Part shown: one piece after another, positions 18,754 through 20,063 of the stretch
How the letters are laid out: each line of letters starts with the position of its first letter
Position numbering within the stretch: position 1 is the stretch's first letter
Source of the DNA: a virus
DNA: 20,063 nt
Direction: 5' to 3' (one strand)
IMG/VR virus record: IMGVR_UViG_3300030203_000037
Location: 1-20,063 of that record
Notes under the pieces: model-generated
The model's input: the letters and a program-made list of their open reading frames with translations, nothing else
Told to the model about the DNA's origin: nothing
Databases searched by the model: none
Made by a program: the position numbers and the translations under genes

Positions 18754-20063
18754 TTACGCTCCTAACATTATTTCATTGCCTTGCCTTAAACGTTCTCGGC
18801 TGTCCTTATCTAATATATCTTTAATTAATCTTTCAATTTTATTTAAATCATCATCATTTCTAACAATAGGATTATAAATATTAATATTTGGTGAATAGAC
18901 CTTCCGTTGATCATAGCTTCTTTGTCCAGGTGGATTAATTTCTTCCCCTCTATGCACCACAGCCAAAGTGGTTTTAGGTACATAGCGAATACCGGTCTGA
19001 TAAGAAGGGAAGCCTGCTCCCCCGCCCATGCTTTCTAAAATTTTTAGATATTCCTCATAGCCATACTTGACTATTCCGATCTGTTTGGCCATGGACGCTT
19101 CTAAACTTGCTATATTTGCCTCTGCCATTCTGGCCCATATCCCGGTAGCGGCCAATGAGGTTTCCCTAATATGATCAATCAAGTTTTTAAAATGCATCTT
19201 AATATTGGCAATAGTTGCCGCAATGCCCTCTTTAGTAAAATTATTTAAAGCAGTAGTAGTATGTTTTATTCGAGAAGTAAGTCCTTCCCAGGTTTCCCCT
19301 CCGAGTATCCCTAACTTTTTGGTTGCTTCGCCTGCCTCCTCAATTGGTTTCTTTAATTCTTTATAACTATCCGCCAAATCTTTATTATCTTCTATTGTTT
19401 TATCTTTTAATTCGATCCCTTCCTTAAGCCCATCGATCTCTCTTTGTCGTTCTTTATTAATTGCTTCTATTGCTTTTCTTAAATCATTATAATCTTTAAA
19501 TACTTCTTTGGCGTTCTCTATTAATAAATCATATTCCCGGTTAATATCCCTTAATTTTACTTCTTCTTCGGTATGGGTAAATTCATAAATTTTGTCGGTC
19601 AGGCTTTTGGTTAAATCAGCAAGTTTCTTTTTCGCTTCGGCAGCTTTATCAAGTGCCGTTACCTGCCTATCGAGTAAAGCTATTTCTGCTTTTCTGCCCT
19701 CGTTTAATTTATCAATTGTGGCTTTTAATTCTTCTTCTCCTTCTATATATTCTTTCACCTTCTCAATCGCTTCATCATATCTATCGTTAATTGCTTGTAA
19801 TTTTTTTTCATAAGGGGTGAATGAATCAACTATTTTTTTAATAGCTTCTTCTACGGGTTGTAGAATATCGCCGATTTTGGCCATCTTATTAACTTCTGCC
19901 AGGATATCTTCAAATGATTTTTCTTCTACTCTGGTTAACTCTTCTCTTTTTTTCTTGGCCTCTTCTAATCTTTTATTTAGTGTTTCATAAAAATTAAGAA
20001 GATCATCATATTCTTCCCCGGGCTCCACTTCTGATAATCCTATTTTTAGCTTATCAATCCTGC
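18754..20063 (-). CDS. Tail tape-measure protein, C-terminal part (partial)
   Basis: The frame is open to the window edge, so the N-terminus lies outside; a GTG at 20028 is in frame but is not needed as a start. The visible part begins with a long charged, coiled-coil region (LNKRLEEAKKKREELTRVEE through YKELKKPIEEAGEATKKL), typical of the rod that sets tail length. A helical stretch with ATIANIKMHFKNLIDHI follows, then the common tape-measure ending YQTGIRYVPKTTLAVVHRG followed by EEI and NPPGQ. The terminal NINIYNPIVRNDDDLN fits the usual Asn-rich end. It is followed by the Dit-like gene, as in siphophage tails. The missing part probably contains the hydrophobic segments. Confidence 0.8.
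   Translation of the reverse strand, partial: RIDKLKIGLSEVEPGEEYDDLLNFYETLNKRLEEAKKKREELTRVEEKSFEDILAEVNKMAKIGDILQPVEEAIKKIVDSFTPYEKKLQAINDRYDEAIEKVKEYIEGEEELKATIDKLNEGRKAEIALLDRQVTALDKAAEAKKKLADLTKSLTDKIYEFTHTEEEVKLRDINREYDLLIENAKEVFKDYNDLRKAIEAINKERQREIDGLKEGIELKDKTIEDNKDLADSYKELKKPIEEAGEATKKLGILGGETWEGLTSRIKHTTTALNNFTKEGIAATIANIKMHFKNLIDHIRETSLAATGIWARMAEANIASLEASMAKQIGIVKYGYEEYLKILESMGGGAGFPSYQTGIRYVPKTTLAVVHRGEEINPPGQRSYDQRKVYSPNINIYNPIVRNDDDLNKIERLIKDILDKDSRERLRQGNEIMLGA

Overview
The window is a stretch of a tailed-phage genome (free phage or prophage). Every supported gene is on the minus strand, so transcription runs from position 20063 down to 1. The sequence is AT-rich (about one third GC by eye), uses ATA, AGA and AGG codons heavily, and has strong GGAGG-type ribosome binding sites. 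This suggests a low-GC bacterial host (Firmicutes-like, Atribacterota-like or similar), but no gene fixes the host. No integrase, terminase, portal, capsid, DNA polymerase, tRNA or CRISPR array is visible, so lifestyle and packaging type are undetermined.

Right part, 20063-10957, late genes: the C-terminal part of a tape-measure protein (cut by the window edge), a distal-tail-like protein, a gpD/gp27-like baseplate hub, a baseplate OB-fold protein with a propeller-like C-terminus, a further virion protein, and two consecutive proteins with apparent Sec signal peptides, the first bearing a tail-fibre motif. A lysis cassette follows: a one-helix membrane protein, an M15 peptidase endolysin, a 30-residue membrane peptide, a holin-like protein and a small unknown protein. 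A GC-rich hairpin probably ends this unit.

Middle, 10956-10042, control region: a near-consensus promoter (TTGACA-17-TAAAAT) reads into a 61-residue Cro/XRE-type HTH gene. Behind it lie three tandem 12-bp repeats, a strong intrinsic terminator, an 86-nt nested hairpin and a second multi-stem structure. Wobble pairs in these structures fit only the minus-strand RNA, so they look like transcribed elements.

Left part, 10041-1, early genes: small unknown and Cys-rich proteins, a Spo11/TopoVI-A-like (Mini-A-like) protein without a visible B subunit, an m5C methyltransferase with a compositionally distinct core, a DPPY-type amino-methyltransferase, an HNH endonuclease that seems to have captured the start of the next gene, a Gp37/Gp68-family radical-SAM-like protein, small orphans, then a replication module (initiator with internal iterons, and a helicase-loader-like protein). 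At the far left are small proteins, a PD-(D/E)XK nuclease and a short Com-like zinc-finger gene.

The least explained signal is a set of GC-rich hairpins on the transcribed strand, between or at the ends of early genes. Four have 7-11 bp stems with 16-19 nt loops; two larger ones share an outer stem plus an AGGT/ACCT inner stem.
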